Of a DNA stretch of 16,525 nucleotides, positions 1 through 6,009 are shown one piece after another. Each line of letters starts with the position of its first letter. Position 1 is the first letter of the stretch. The notes beneath the pieces are model-generated. The model searched no databases. It worked only from the letters and a program-made list of their open reading frames with translations, and was not told the origin of the DNA. The DNA comes from an uncultured Elusimicrobium sp. (GTDB lineage Bacteria > Elusimicrobiota > Elusimicrobia > Elusimicrobiales > Elusimicrobiaceae). Position numbers and translations under genes: made by a program. The DNA lies in contig CAMGSK010000012.1 of the NCBI GenBank assembly GCA_946061795.1, positions 1-16,525 of the forward strand. The letters are read 5' to 3'.

Positions 1-1404
1 TAAAATGGCGTTCTGTCCGGCGGCCTGCAATTTGATGGCGTCTTCGGAGTTGAAGACGATCATTCCGCTGGCTCCGCCCGGCCCGGCCGGCAAGCCTTTG
101 GCCACGGGTTTGGCCTGGGCTTCGGCTTTGGGGTCAATGGCGGGCAGCAACAATTCACCCAGCTGGTGCGGGGTCACGCGCAGAACGGCGGTTTCTTTGT
201 TGATTAAGCGTTCTTTGAGCATGTCCAACGCCATTTGTACGGCCGCGGTGCCGTTGCGTTTGCCCACGCGGCACTGCAGCATCCACAGGGTGCCGTGTTC
301 AATGGTAAATTCAATATCCAGCATGTCATGGAAATGTTTTTCCAGACGTTTCTGGATGGCGTCCAGTTCTTTGTAAACCTTCGGCATGACTTTTTCCAGC
401 GTCGGCAAGTGGGCCGAGTGAGCGTTGGCGGACCACTTGTTCATTGGGGACGGGGTGCGGATTCCGGCCACCACGTCTTCGCCTTGGGCGTTAATCAAGT
501 ATTCGCCGTAAAAATGGCTGTCGCCGTTGCCCGGGTTGCGGGTGAAGGCCACGCCGGTGGCGGAAGTGTCGCCCATATTGCCGAACACCATGGTCTGCAC
601 GTTGACGGCCGTGCCCCAGTCGTGCGGGATGTTTTCAATGTTGCGGTAGGCGATGGCGCGTTTGCCGTTCCAAGAAGCAAACACCGCGCCGATGGCGCCC
701 CAGAGCTGCTCGGACGGGTTGTCCGGAAATTCTTTGCCCAGCACTTTTTTGACGGTTTTTTTGAATTCGCCGCACAGTTTTTTCAGTTCTTCGGCGGGGA
801 TTTGGGTGTCGTCGGTCACGCCGAGTTTCTTTTTCAGGTCGCCCAGCATGCCGTCCAAAATTTTGCGGATGCCTTCGCCGTCTTTGGGTTCAATGCCGGC
901 GGCTTTTTCCATCACCACGTCGGAATACATCATAATCAAGCGGCGGTAGGCGTCATAGACGAAGCGTTCGTCATTGGTTTTGGCAATCATGCCCGGAATG
1001 GTTTCTTCCGTCAGACCGATGTTCAAAATCGTTTCCATCATGCCCGGCATAGAAGCGCGCGCGCCGGAGCGGACGGACACAAGCAGGGGGTTTTTCTCGG
1101 AGCCAAACTGTTTTTTGGTCAGCTTTTCCACTTTTTTAAGGTTGGCTTCCACGTCGGCTTTCAAAGTTTTGGGGTAGGTTTTTTTATTGTTCCAATAGTA
1201 GGTGCAGACTTCGGTGGTAATCGTAAATCCCGGGGGAACGGGCAGTTTGAGCTGTCCGGCCATTTCGGCCAAGTTGGCGCCTTTTCCGCCCAAAAGTTCT
1301 TTCATTTTGCCGTTTCCGTCGGCTTTTCCTCCGCCGAAAGCGTAAACCATTTTATTGATTTTAACGGCTTTTTTGGCGGTTTTTTTTGCAGTTTTCTTTA
1401 CCAT
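1..1404 (-). CDS. ppdK: Pyruvate, phosphate dikinase, N-terminal half (runs off the left edge)
   Basis: PPDK interconverts pyruvate + ATP + Pi and PEP + AMP + PPi in the cytoplasm, linking glycolysis and gluconeogenesis; in anaerobes it often works in the ATP-forming direction. The 468 visible residues cover the ATP-grasp nucleotide-binding domain. Family signatures in order are FGGGKADG, GGKGANLAEM, VPPGFTITTEVC, SVRSGARASMPGMM, GVAFTRNPG, EYLINAQGEDVVAG and LDIEFTIEHG. The window ends just before the phosphorylatable His (family motif TSHAA) and the C-terminal PEP-binding barrel, so catalytic completeness cannot be judged. The start at 1404 is chosen because GGAGAAG lies about 9 nt upstream; an in-frame ATG at 1422 has no Shine-Dalgarno. 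The first ~17 residues are a Lys/Ala/Thr-rich extension before the usual family start. The usual LQTRNGKR reads LQCRVGKR here. Identity is very sure. Confidence 0.95.
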   Translation of the reverse strand, partial: MVKKTAKKTAKKAVKINKMVYAFGGGKADGNGKMKELLGGKGANLAEMAGQLKLPVPPGFTITTEVCTYYWNNKKTYPKTLKADVEANLKKVEKLTKKQFGSEKNPLLVSVRSGARASMPGMMETILNIGLTEETIPGMIAKTNDERFVYDAYRRLIMMYSDVVMEKAAGIEPKDGEGIRKILDGMLGDLKKKLGVTDDTQIPAEELKKLCGEFKKTVKKVLGKEFPDNPSEQLWGAIGAVFASWNGKRAIAYRNIENIPHDWGTAVNVQTMVFGNMGDTSATGVAFTRNPGNGDSHFYGEYLINAQGEDVVAGIRTPSPMNKWSANAHSAHLPTLEKVMPKVYKELDAIQKRLEKHFHDMLDIEFTIEHGTLWMLQCRVGKRNGTAAVQMALDMLKERLINKETAVLRVTPHQLGELLLPAIDPKAEAQAKPVAKGLPAGPGGASGMIVFNSEDAIKLQAAGQNAIL

Positions 1405-1434
1405 GTTTTTATTCTTCTCCATAATAGATAGCGT

Positions 1435-1449
1435 GCGCAGCGGCTGCGC
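1435..1449 (-). other. GC-rich hairpin in the ppdK 5' leader
   Basis: GCGCAG and CTGCGC form a perfect 6-bp stem with a 3-nt loop. It lies about 30 nt upstream of the ppdK start and just ahead of its Shine-Dalgarno. There is no T-run after it in the ppdK direction, so it is not a terminator. It may stabilise the mRNA 5' end or have no role. Confidence 0.35.
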
Positions 1450-1480
1450 GCCGCCGCGTAAAACAGGTTTGCACTTCCAT

Positions 1481-1509
1481 ATTGTAGTACATTTCCGGTA
1501 GAAAAGGAA
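1481..1509 (-). promoter_or_regulatory. Candidate ppdK promoter
   Basis: On the minus strand a good -10 hexamer TACAAT occupies 1486-1481. A weak -35 (TTCCTT) sits 17 bp upstream. It would start transcription near 1474 and give a ~70-nt leader for ppdK. The -10 is convincing; the -35 is poor. Confidence 0.35.
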
Positions 1510-1516
1510 ATTTATT

Positions 1517-1543
1517 TTTACGCCTGCGCTTTTTTGCTACAAT
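1517..1543 (+). promoter_or_regulatory. Candidate promoter of the pilin-like/thioredoxin-like gene pair
   Basis: TACAAT (1538-1543) is preceded by TTTTGC. A partial -35 (TTTACG, 1517-1522) is only 15 bp away, so the promoter probably depends mostly on the -10. The following AGGAGGGGG Shine-Dalgarno fits a transcript starting near 1550. Confidence 0.35.
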
Positions 1544-1567
1544 AATGAAAAATTAAGGAGGGGGAAT

Positions 1568-2236
1568 ATGCGCCGGGAAGGATTTACTTTTATACAGTTT
1601 TTTTTGGTACTGCTTGTGCTGGCCACAGCGTCGGTGTTTGTGTTCCGTACGGAAGCGAAGCCTGATTTTTCTGCACAGGACGATAAAGAATGGGAGGAGT
1701 TTATGAAAGAGTGGGAAACCTCCGACCAGTATGCTTCCGCTTTGGAGAATTTGGACATTCCCAAAACTTCTCCGTCGCAGGTGACGAGCGCGCCCGTTTC
1801 CGTCCCGGCTTCCAAAGCCCGTCCCGCCGCGGCCAAACCCGCTTCTTCGGGGCCGACCGTATTGAAAAACGTCCAAATCGTGTCTATTCCGGACGCCGTT
1901 TATCGGGCGGGGGGAGATTTTTCCCAATATTTGAACGGGGATAAAAAACGCATTTTTATGTTGGCTTTGCCCGGATGCCCGTACTCCCGCGCTTTTCGGC
2001 GCAAACTGGACGCGCTGTTCGCCTCCTCGGACTATAAAAATTATTATACGCGCGATATCGTAAACGTCGGCTCTTCGGAAACGGTTTTTTGCCGCAACTG
2101 TCCGAAAGAATGGCTTTTTGACCACTGCGGAGAGGGGATATGCATCATTGACCCACAAACGCGTCAGGCCGTGATAGATAATTCCCAAAACAGCGCCCAA
2201 CTGGCCGTTTTGTTGGAACGCTTTAAGGAGTGGTAG
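1568..2236 (+). CDS. Pilin-like N-terminus fused to a thioredoxin-like domain; function unknown
   Basis: Not a family I can name. Residues 2-26 look like a class III (type IV) prepilin signal: RREG, then FTFIQ, then a hydrophobic helix. The residue at mature position 5 is Gln10 instead of the usual Glu. Residues 30-100 are an acidic stretch followed by a Pro/Ala/Ser-rich linker. Residues ~103-222 resemble a thioredoxin-like fold: a beta strand (IFMLAL), a turn with Cys137 (GCPYS) at the start of a helix, a CxxC at 175-178 (CRNC), and Cys187 and Cys192 before a strand (CIIDP). The protein ends in FKEW. The start has a very strong AGGAGGGGG Shine-Dalgarno. I infer a membrane-anchored protein with a periplasmic redox-like domain, perhaps connected to a type IV pilus or type II secretion system. 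An ordinary signal anchor is the alternative. It is followed after 1 nt by a paralogue. Confidence 0.75.
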   Translation: MRREGFTFIQFFLVLLVLATASVFVFRTEAKPDFSAQDDKEWEEFMKEWETSDQYASALENLDIPKTSPSQVTSAPVSVPASKARPAAAKPASSGPTVLKNVQIVSIPDAVYRAGGDFSQYLNGDKKRIFMLALPGCPYSRAFRRKLDALFASSDYKNYYTRDIVNVGSSETVFCRNCPKEWLFDHCGEGICIIDPQTRQAVIDNSQNSAQLAVLLERFKEW

Positions 2237-2237
2237 A

Positions 2238-2756
2238 ATGAAAAAAGCTTTGCTGGCCGCGCTTGTCCTGTGGGCCGGATTGCACATGGTCTATCAATAT
2301 ACGGGCTGGGAAGTGCGGGATTTGCTGCCTGCCAAACCTTTGTCCTTGCGCAAACTTACCCGGCAGGAGGCGGCGTCTTTTGCCGCGCCGCTTAAAATAG
2401 AGGAAAAAGTCTATGCGGCTTCTCCGCTGTCGCCGGACCCCTGGGTCAAGCCGTTCTATGGGCAGGACAACACGGTGGTGTTTGTAAATTGGAGGGGCAA
2501 ACATAACGCGTTTTTAAGAGAGTTTAAAAACTTGTTTAAAACCAAAGAATACGGCCGGTTTTATAACAAGAAAATTTATATTATCCGCTCCAATTGGATG
2601 AGTTGGAAATACGATTCCTCCAAAGAGCTGATTTTGAAAAACTGCCCGGACAATGCCGTATGCATCGTCAACCCCAAACTCAGGGAAATGGCCGTGCTGC
2701 CCAAGGCGGACGTTTCGTATTTGGATGCATTCTTGGATAAATATAAAAATTGGTAG
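2238..2756 (+). CDS. Paralogue of the preceding thioredoxin-like protein, without the pilin-like start
   Basis: Function unknown. Residues 1-22 are a short signal anchor (KKALLAALVLWAGLHMVY) with no prepilin motif. Residues ~78-172 align with the C-terminal domain of the upstream gene. Both have a hydrophobic strand, a helix ending in KNLF or DALF, a Tyr-rich turn (GRFYNKK against KNYYTRD), a Cys pair before a strand (Cys136 and Cys142, VCIVNP against ICIIDP), and a C-terminal Lys/Asn/Glu-Trp. The Cys of GCPYS is replaced in NWRGKHN and the CxxC is missing, so classical dithiol chemistry is unlikely here. Only the distal Cys pair is kept. AAGGAG (2225-2230) inside the end of the previous gene serves as Shine-Dalgarno, so the two are co-translated. 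Probably membrane-tethered and periplasmic. Confidence 0.75.
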   Translation: MKKALLAALVLWAGLHMVYQYTGWEVRDLLPAKPLSLRKLTRQEAASFAAPLKIEEKVYAASPLSPDPWVKPFYGQDNTVVFVNWRGKHNAFLREFKNLFKTKEYGRFYNKKIYIIRSNWMSWKYDSSKELILKNCPDNAVCIVNPKLREMAVLPKADVSYLDAFLDKYKNW

Positions 2757-2773
2757 ATTGCTTTTTTCCCGCA

Positions 2774-2799
2774 CCCCCGCTTCCCGGCGGGGGTTTTTT
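2774..2799 (+). terminator. Intrinsic terminator after the thioredoxin-like pair
   Basis: CCCCCGC (2774-2780) and GCGGGGG (2787-2793) form a perfect 7-bp GC stem with a 6-nt loop. It is followed directly by six T. It lies 17 nt after the stop codon. Confidence 0.9.
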
Positions 2800-2801
2800 A
2801 T

Positions 2802-2815
2802 GGGTCCAAAGACCC
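2802..2815. repeat. Short inverted repeat, first unit of an iterated GGTCC/GGCCC motif
   Basis: GGGTC and GACCC flank CAAA, making a perfect 5-bp stem with a 4-nt loop. Related strings follow closely: ATGGGCC at 2823-2829, ATGGGTCC at 2847-2854, AGGTCC at 2872-2877 and GGGCCCAATGACCC at 2895-2908. Confidence 0.6.
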
Positions 2816-2871
2816 AGAGTCTATGGGCCTTAGAAAAAGAAAATTTATGGGTCCGCGCTCCTTGCGGCATT

Positions 2872-2915
2872 AGGTCCAAAAAGCGGATCTTGCTGGGCCC
2901 AATGACCCTGTTTTT
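2872..2915. repeat. Composite element, copy 1 (AGGTCC...GGCCCAAWGACCC-TGTTTTT)
   Basis: AGGTCC, an A-rich stretch and GCGGA are followed by GGCCCAATGACCCTGTTTTT at 2896-2915. A second copy with the same order of parts lies at 5882-5942. In both, TATRTAGAGA follows 23-25 nt after the T-run, and a gene start lies further downstream. Confidence 0.6.
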
Positions 2916-2938
2916 CTCCCTCGTCAAAAAATAAACTG

Positions 2939-2944
2939 TATATA
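2939..2944 (+). promoter_or_regulatory. Possible -10 box before the 57-residue ORF
   Basis: TATATA preceded by CTG, and followed by GAGAAAG. No recognisable -35 lies 16-18 bp upstream. The matching spot after copy 2 of the composite element reads TATGTAGAGAG (5968-5978). That positional agreement is the main reason to list it. Confidence 0.3.
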
Positions 2945-2985
2945 GAGAAAGAAAAGGAAACAGAAAAAGAGGTCCGGGGGTATTT

Positions 2986-3159
2986 ATGAAAAACAATATG
3001 GTACAAACGCGCAGAGTGCAAATTATGAAGAAAAGACGTCTGGAGCGGGAAATCGGATGGGTAAAACGGGAATTTAGAGATTTTACCACCATTAATGATA
3101 TAGAGCTTTATAATACGGAACGCTACGCCGGGCTGCATTTGGGCGTCAGTTTCTGCTGA
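2986..3159 (+). CDS. Small basic protein of 57 residues, hypothetical
   Basis: An ATG at 2986 opens a frame of 57 codons ending in TGA at 3157-3159. The first 30 residues are highly charged and probably helical (TRRVQIMKKRRLEREIGWVK). The rest is mixed (NDIELYNTERYAGLHLGVSF) and ends in Cys. AGAGG and GGGGG lie 5-18 nt upstream as possible ribosome-binding sites; neither is ideal. The frame is bounded by the composite element upstream and a perfect terminator 30 nt downstream, which gives it the layout of a single-gene transcript. I recognise no family. A non-coding RNA covering the same interval is the alternative. Confidence 0.45.
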   Translation: MKNNMVQTRRVQIMKKRRLEREIGWVKREFRDFTTINDIELYNTERYAGLHLGVSFC

Positions 3160-3188
3160 TTTTATCCGTCATATCTCCTCCTACACTG

Positions 3189-3222
3189 CGTCCGCCGGCT
3201 TCCAAACCGGCGGACGTTTTTT
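3189..3222 (+). terminator. Strong intrinsic terminator
   Basis: CGTCCGCCGG (3189-3198) and CCGGCGGACG (3207-3216) are a perfect 10-bp stem with an 8-nt loop. Six T follow. It ends the transcript containing the 57-residue ORF. Confidence 0.92.
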
Positions 3223-3231
3223 ATCGGGATA

Positions 3232-3240
3232 TGCTATAAT
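3232..3240 (+). promoter_or_regulatory. Extended -10 promoter upstream of rpsO (distal)
   Basis: TGCTATAAT is a consensus -10 with the TGn extension. The position of a -35 falls inside the preceding terminator and does not match, as is common for extended -10 promoters. Transcription would start near 3247. Confidence 0.55.
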
Positions 3241-3255
3241 CTTTATAGATCAGAG

Positions 3256-3293
3256 GCTCCCCGCGGCAAAACCCGCCCCGGAGGGCTTTTTTT
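3256..3293 (+). terminator. Terminator-like hairpin between two rpsO promoters
   Basis: CTCC/GGAG (3257-3260 with 3280-3283) encloses GCGG/CCGC (3263-3266 with 3273-3276), with a C-rich internal loop. GGGC and seven T (3287-3293) follow. It lies only about 10 nt downstream of the start expected from the TGCTATAAT promoter. It could attenuate that promoter or end a ~47-nt RNA. The stem is imperfect. Confidence 0.45.
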
Positions 3294-3294
3294 A

Positions 3295-3303
3295 TGTTAT
3301 AAT
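3295..3303 (+). promoter_or_regulatory. Extended -10 promoter upstream of rpsO (proximal)
   Basis: TGTTATAAT carries a consensus TATAAT (3298-3303) with a TGn extension directly after the T-run of the preceding hairpin. No good -35 is seen. It would give a ~107-nt leader for rpsO. Confidence 0.5.
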
Positions 3304-3337
3304 AAGGTGTACTTGTGTACAAACTAACAAAAGGAGA

Positions 3338-3402
3338 AGGTTGGACTCCGGCTCGGCGTTTCCTAAGGAGATGGGACGCTTGGTCGTTTCAGTTTTCAAC
3401 CT
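3338..3402 (+). promoter_or_regulatory. Structured rpsO leader, candidate S15 autoregulatory site
   Basis: AGGTTGGA (3338-3345) can pair over its full length with TTTCAACCT (3395-3402, one G-U). Inside it, GGCGTTTC (3355-3362) pairs with GGGACGCT (3373-3380, G-U pairs included), leaving AAGGAG in the apical loop. GACT (3344-3347) could instead pair with GGTC (3382-3385), giving a branched fold. In several bacteria S15 represses its own mRNA by binding a structured leader, and this position fits. The fold is hand-drawn and unverified. Confidence 0.45.
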
Positions 3403-3416
3403 AAGTGTATAATAAG

Positions 3417-3686
3417 ATGGTACTCTCGATGCAAGACAGAAAAGACATTATCGGCAAATTTCAGACCAGCCCCACGGACACTGGTTCCGCTGCTGTGCAA
3501 ATCGCTCTGATTACCGAACGGATTGCCTACATTTCCAATCACCTCAAATCCAATCCGAAAGACTTCTCCGGCGAACGCGGCTTGAACAAATTGGTCGGCC
3601 AGCGCAAACGCCTGCTCGCTTATTTGAAAAAATCCGATTTTGAAAAATACCAGCAGGTCACCAAAGAACTCAAATTAAGGAAATAA
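3417..3686 (+). CDS. rpsO: 30S ribosomal protein S15
   Basis: S15 binds the central domain of 16S rRNA early in 30S assembly. The product is 89 residues, the normal family length, with typical motifs: DIIGKFQ, DTGSAAVQIALITERI, HLKSNPKDFSGERGL and VGQRKRLLAYLKK. Start 3417 is chosen because MVLSMQDRKDIIGKFQ aligns residue for residue with the usual N-terminus. A GTG at 3405 would add four residues and an ATG at 3429 would remove four. No good Shine-Dalgarno lies next to 3417; the purine-rich AAGGAG boxes sit 46 and 80 nt upstream in the structured leader. The gene is followed after 6 nt by pnp, the classic conserved pair. Confidence 0.97.
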   Translation: MVLSMQDRKDIIGKFQTSPTDTGSAAVQIALITERIAYISNHLKSNPKDFSGERGLNKLVGQRKRLLAYLKKSDFEKYQQVTKELKLRK

Positions 3687-3692
3687 CCGTAA

Positions 3693-5804
3693 ATGGAAAA
3701 TTTTAACCATAAATTTGACATCCACTCGCTGGATGTGGAAGTCGGCGGCCAAACGATTAACCTGCAAACCGGACTAATCGCCAAACAGGCCGACGGCGCC
3801 GTTATGGTCACTTTGGGCGAAACCAAAGTTTTGGCCACCGCCGTCTGCACCAAAGAACAGAAGCCGGGCCTGTCCGACTTTATGCCTTTGACCGTCAACT
3901 ACAAAGAACGCACCTATGCCGCCGGCAAAATCCCGGGCGGTTTTTTTAAACGCGAAGGCCGCGCCAGCAAGAAAGAAACCCTTTCTTCCCGTATTATTGA
4001 CCGCACCCTGCGCCCGATTTTCCCGGAAGGTTTCGCCTGCGAAACCAACGTGACGGCCATGGTGCTCTCTTCCGACGATTTGCACGGCTCCGACGTTATC
4101 AGCGTGTTAGCCTCTTCGGCCGCGTTGGTCATTTCGTCCATTCCGTTTAACGAGCCTGTAGCCGCCGTGCGCATCGGCCGCATTAACGGCCAATACATCG
4201 TCAACCCCACCAAGAAACAAGAACCCGACTGCGACATGGACCTGGTTATCGCCGGTTCTGCCCAGGGCCTTTTGATGGTGGAAGGCGGCGCGAAAGAAGT
4301 GGAAGAAGAAGCCATTATCAAAGCCATGGAAATCGCCAAGCCGGAAATTGACAAAATGTGCGCCGTGCAGCTGAAACTGCGCGAACTTTGCGGCAAAGCC
4401 AAATTCTCTTATGTGGCCGAAAAACTGCCGCAGGAAGTGGCGGATTTGGCCAACGGCAAATTCCGCGAAGAAGCCAAAAAGATTTTGCACGCTTTCTCCG
4501 ATAAACAAACCCGCGACACGCAGGTGGCCCAGCTGAAAGCCTCTTTCACCGAAGAACTCACCTCGACGTACGGCGACAACGCCGCCACTTACGCCGCCGT
4601 GGCTTTGGAAAACATCATGTATGAAGAGTCCCGCGCCATGGTCCTGCACGAAAACGTGCGCGTGGACGGACGCAAGCCCGATGAAATCCGCCCGCTGAGC
4701 TCTATGGTTGGTTTGTTGCCTCGCGCCCATGGTTCCGCCTTGTTTACGCGCGGTCAGACGCAGTCTTTGGCCGTGGCCACTTTGGGAACGCCCGATGACC
4801 AGCAAATGGTGGAAGGGTTGGACGAAACGACCTACGAACGCTTCATGCTGCACTACAATTTCCCGGGTTTTGCCACGGGCGAATGCAAACCGGACCGCAG
4901 CCCCGGCCGCCGCGAAATCGGCCACGGGGAATTGGCCCGCAGAGCTTTGATGCCCTTGTTGCCCAGCGAAGCGGACTTCCCTTATACCATTCGCGTGGTA
5001 TCCGATATTATGGAATCCAACGGCTCTTCTTCTATGGCCAGCGTTTGCGGCGGCAGCTTGGCGCTGTTTGACGCGGGCGTGCCGATGAAAGCAGCCTGCT
5101 CCGGCATCGCCATGGGCGCCATTTCGGGCGACGGCAAATTCGTCGTCTTGTCCGATATTATGGGCCTGGAAGACCATTTGGGCGATATGGACTTTAAACT
5201 GACCGGTTCCCGCAACGGAATCACGGCGTTCCAAATGGACGTGAAACTCAAGACCGGCATTCCTCTGGACATTTTGCGCCAGGCTATTGCGCAAGCCACG
5301 CGCGGCCGCCTGCACATCATGGACCATATGGAAAAAACCATCGCCGAACCGAATAAGAACGTGTCCCGCTACGCCCCGGTGATTTTCAAACTGAAAATCC
5401 CCGTGGACAAAATCGGCGCGCTCATCGGCCCCGGCGGCAAGAACATCAAACGCATCACCGAATCCACCGATACCAAGATTGACATTGAAGAAGACGGTAC
5501 GGTGACCATCGCCGCTTCCAACGGCGACAAGCTGGACCAGGCCAAAGCGGAAATTGAAATGATGACCGCGGAAGCCGAAGTGGGCAAGATTTACAAAGGC
5601 AAAGTCGTGTCCATTCAGCCGTTCGGCGCGTTTGTGGAAATCTTGCCGGGCAAAGACGGCCTGCTGCACATTTCCGAAATTGAAAAACACCGCATCAACA
5701 AAGTGGAAGACGTGCTCCACTTGGGCGATATGGTGGAAGTCAAATGCGTGGAAATTGACAGCAACGGCAAAGTGCGCCTTTCCCGCAAGGTCTTGTTGAA
5801 ATAG
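3693..5804 (+). CDS. pnp: Polyribonucleotide nucleotidyltransferase (PNPase)
   Basis: PNPase degrades RNA 3' to 5' by phosphorolysis, releasing nucleoside diphosphates, as a trimer in the cytoplasm. All domains are present in its 703 residues. The first RNase PH-like domain contains FFKREGR and [16 protein letters not shown] helical linker follows. The second RNase PH domain contains [19 protein letters not shown] and EDHLGDMDF; Asp494 and Asp500 match the metal-binding Asp pair of E. coli PNPase. A KH domain has its GxxG loop as GPGG at 579-582. The S1 domain starts near 631 ([25 protein letters not shown]). TAAGGA overlapping the end of rpsO is the ribosome-binding site. The gene ends just after the S1 domain, without the long acidic tail some homologues have. 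Nothing is missing from the catalytic core. Confidence 0.98.
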   Translation: MENFNHKFDIHSLDVEVGGQTINLQTGLIAKQADGAVMVTLGETKVLATAVCTKEQKPGLSDFMPLTVNYKERTYAAGKIPGGFFKREGRASKKETLSSRIIDRTLRPIFPEGFACETNVTAMVLSSDDLHGSDVISVLASSAALVISSIPFNEPVAAVRIGRINGQYIVNPTKKQEPDCDMDLVIAGSAQGLLMVEGGAKEVEEEAIIKAMEIAKPEIDKMCAVQLKLRELCGKAKFSYVAEKLPQEVADLANGKFREEAKKILHAFSDKQTRDTQVAQLKASFTEELTSTYGDNAATYAAVALENIMYEESRAMVLHENVRVDGRKPDEIRPLSSMVGLLPRAHGSALFTRGQTQSLAVATLGTPDDQQMVEGLDETTYERFMLHYNFPGFATGECKPDRSPGRREIGHGELARRALMPLLPSEADFPYTIRVVSDIMESNGSSSMASVCGGSLALFDAGVPMKAACSGIAMGAISGDGKFVVLSDIMGLEDHLGDMDFKLTGSRNGITAFQMDVKLKTGIPLDILRQAIAQATRGRLHIMDHMEKTIAEPNKNVSRYAPVIFKLKIPVDKIGALIGPGGKNIKRITESTDTKIDIEEDGTVTIAASNGDKLDQAKAEIEMMTAEAEVGKIYKGKVVSIQPFGAFVEILPGKDGLLHISEIEKHRINKVEDVLHLGDMVEVKCVEIDSNGKVRLSRKVLLK

Positions 5805-5822
5805 TTTTCAACCGACTGACAA

Positions 5823-5855
5823 AGCCCCGCTTTCATAGAGAAGGCGGGGCTGTTT
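5823..5855 (+). terminator. Intrinsic terminator of rpsO-pnp
   Basis: AGCCCCGC (5823-5830) pairs perfectly with GCGGGGCT (5844-5851), with a 13-nt loop, followed by GTTTTG. The T-run is short but the stem is strong, and it lies 19 nt after the pnp stop. Confidence 0.8.
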
Positions 5856-5881
5856 TGTGCTTTCTCAGAAGATTGGCGAAA

Positions 5882-5942
5882 AGGTCCTAAAGAGGAACTA
5901 GGCCTAAATTATAAAAAAAATAGGCCCAAAGACCCTGTTTTT
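5882..5942. repeat. Composite element, copy 2 (AGGTCC...GGCCCAAWGACCC-TGTTTTT)
   Basis: AGGTCC, then TAAAGAGGA, an extra AGGCC and an A/T-rich insert, then GGCCCAAAGACCCTGTTTTT at 5923-5942. This last 20-mer differs from copy 1 (2896-2915) at one position only. The copy lies in the leader region of the secreted protein gene that starts at 6010, again just after a terminator. Confidence 0.6.
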
Positions 5943-5958
5943 AGGCAACGAGAAATTT

Positions 5959-5973
5959 TATACTACTTATGTA
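5959..5973 (+). promoter_or_regulatory. Possible promoter of the secreted repeat protein
   Basis: Two -10-like hexamers overlap this AT-rich stretch: TATACT (5959-5964) and TATGTA (5968-5973). The second sits where TATATA sits after copy 1 of the composite element. No consensus -35 is visible; the composite element occupies the upstream position. Confidence 0.35.
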
Positions 5974-6009
5974 GAGAGGCAATATAAAGTTATTTAAAAG
6001 GGAGAAAAT

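Noticed and set aside
235..1431. Long plus-strand open frame (398 codons) over the ppdK gene
   Set aside because: It is the antisense shadow of ppdK; its Phe/His/Gly-rich translation resembles no protein, while the minus strand gives continuous PPDK motifs.
1409..1480. 23-codon upstream frame on the minus strand before ppdK (starting MEVQTCF)
   Set aside because: Its ATG lies directly after the -10 box, upstream of the expected RNA start, and has no ribosome-binding site.
1553..2287. Minus-strand frame of 244 codons over the thioredoxin-like gene pair
   Set aside because: The plus-strand frames have strong ribosome-binding sites, N-terminal signals and mutual similarity; the opposite frame has none.
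2514..3138. Two overlapping minus-strand frames (192 and 97 codons) across the intergenic repeat region
   Set aside because: They run through two terminators and the repeat element, lack plausible ribosome-binding sites, and have low-complexity Phe/Ser-rich translations.
3405..3416. GTG at 3405 as the rpsO start
   Set aside because: It would add four residues beyond the well-conserved S15 N-terminus; the ATG at 3417 gives the exact family length.
4107..5720. Minus-strand frame of 537 codons opposite pnp
   Set aside because: Antisense shadow of a highly conserved gene; its Phe/His/Gly-rich translation reflects the codon bias of pnp.
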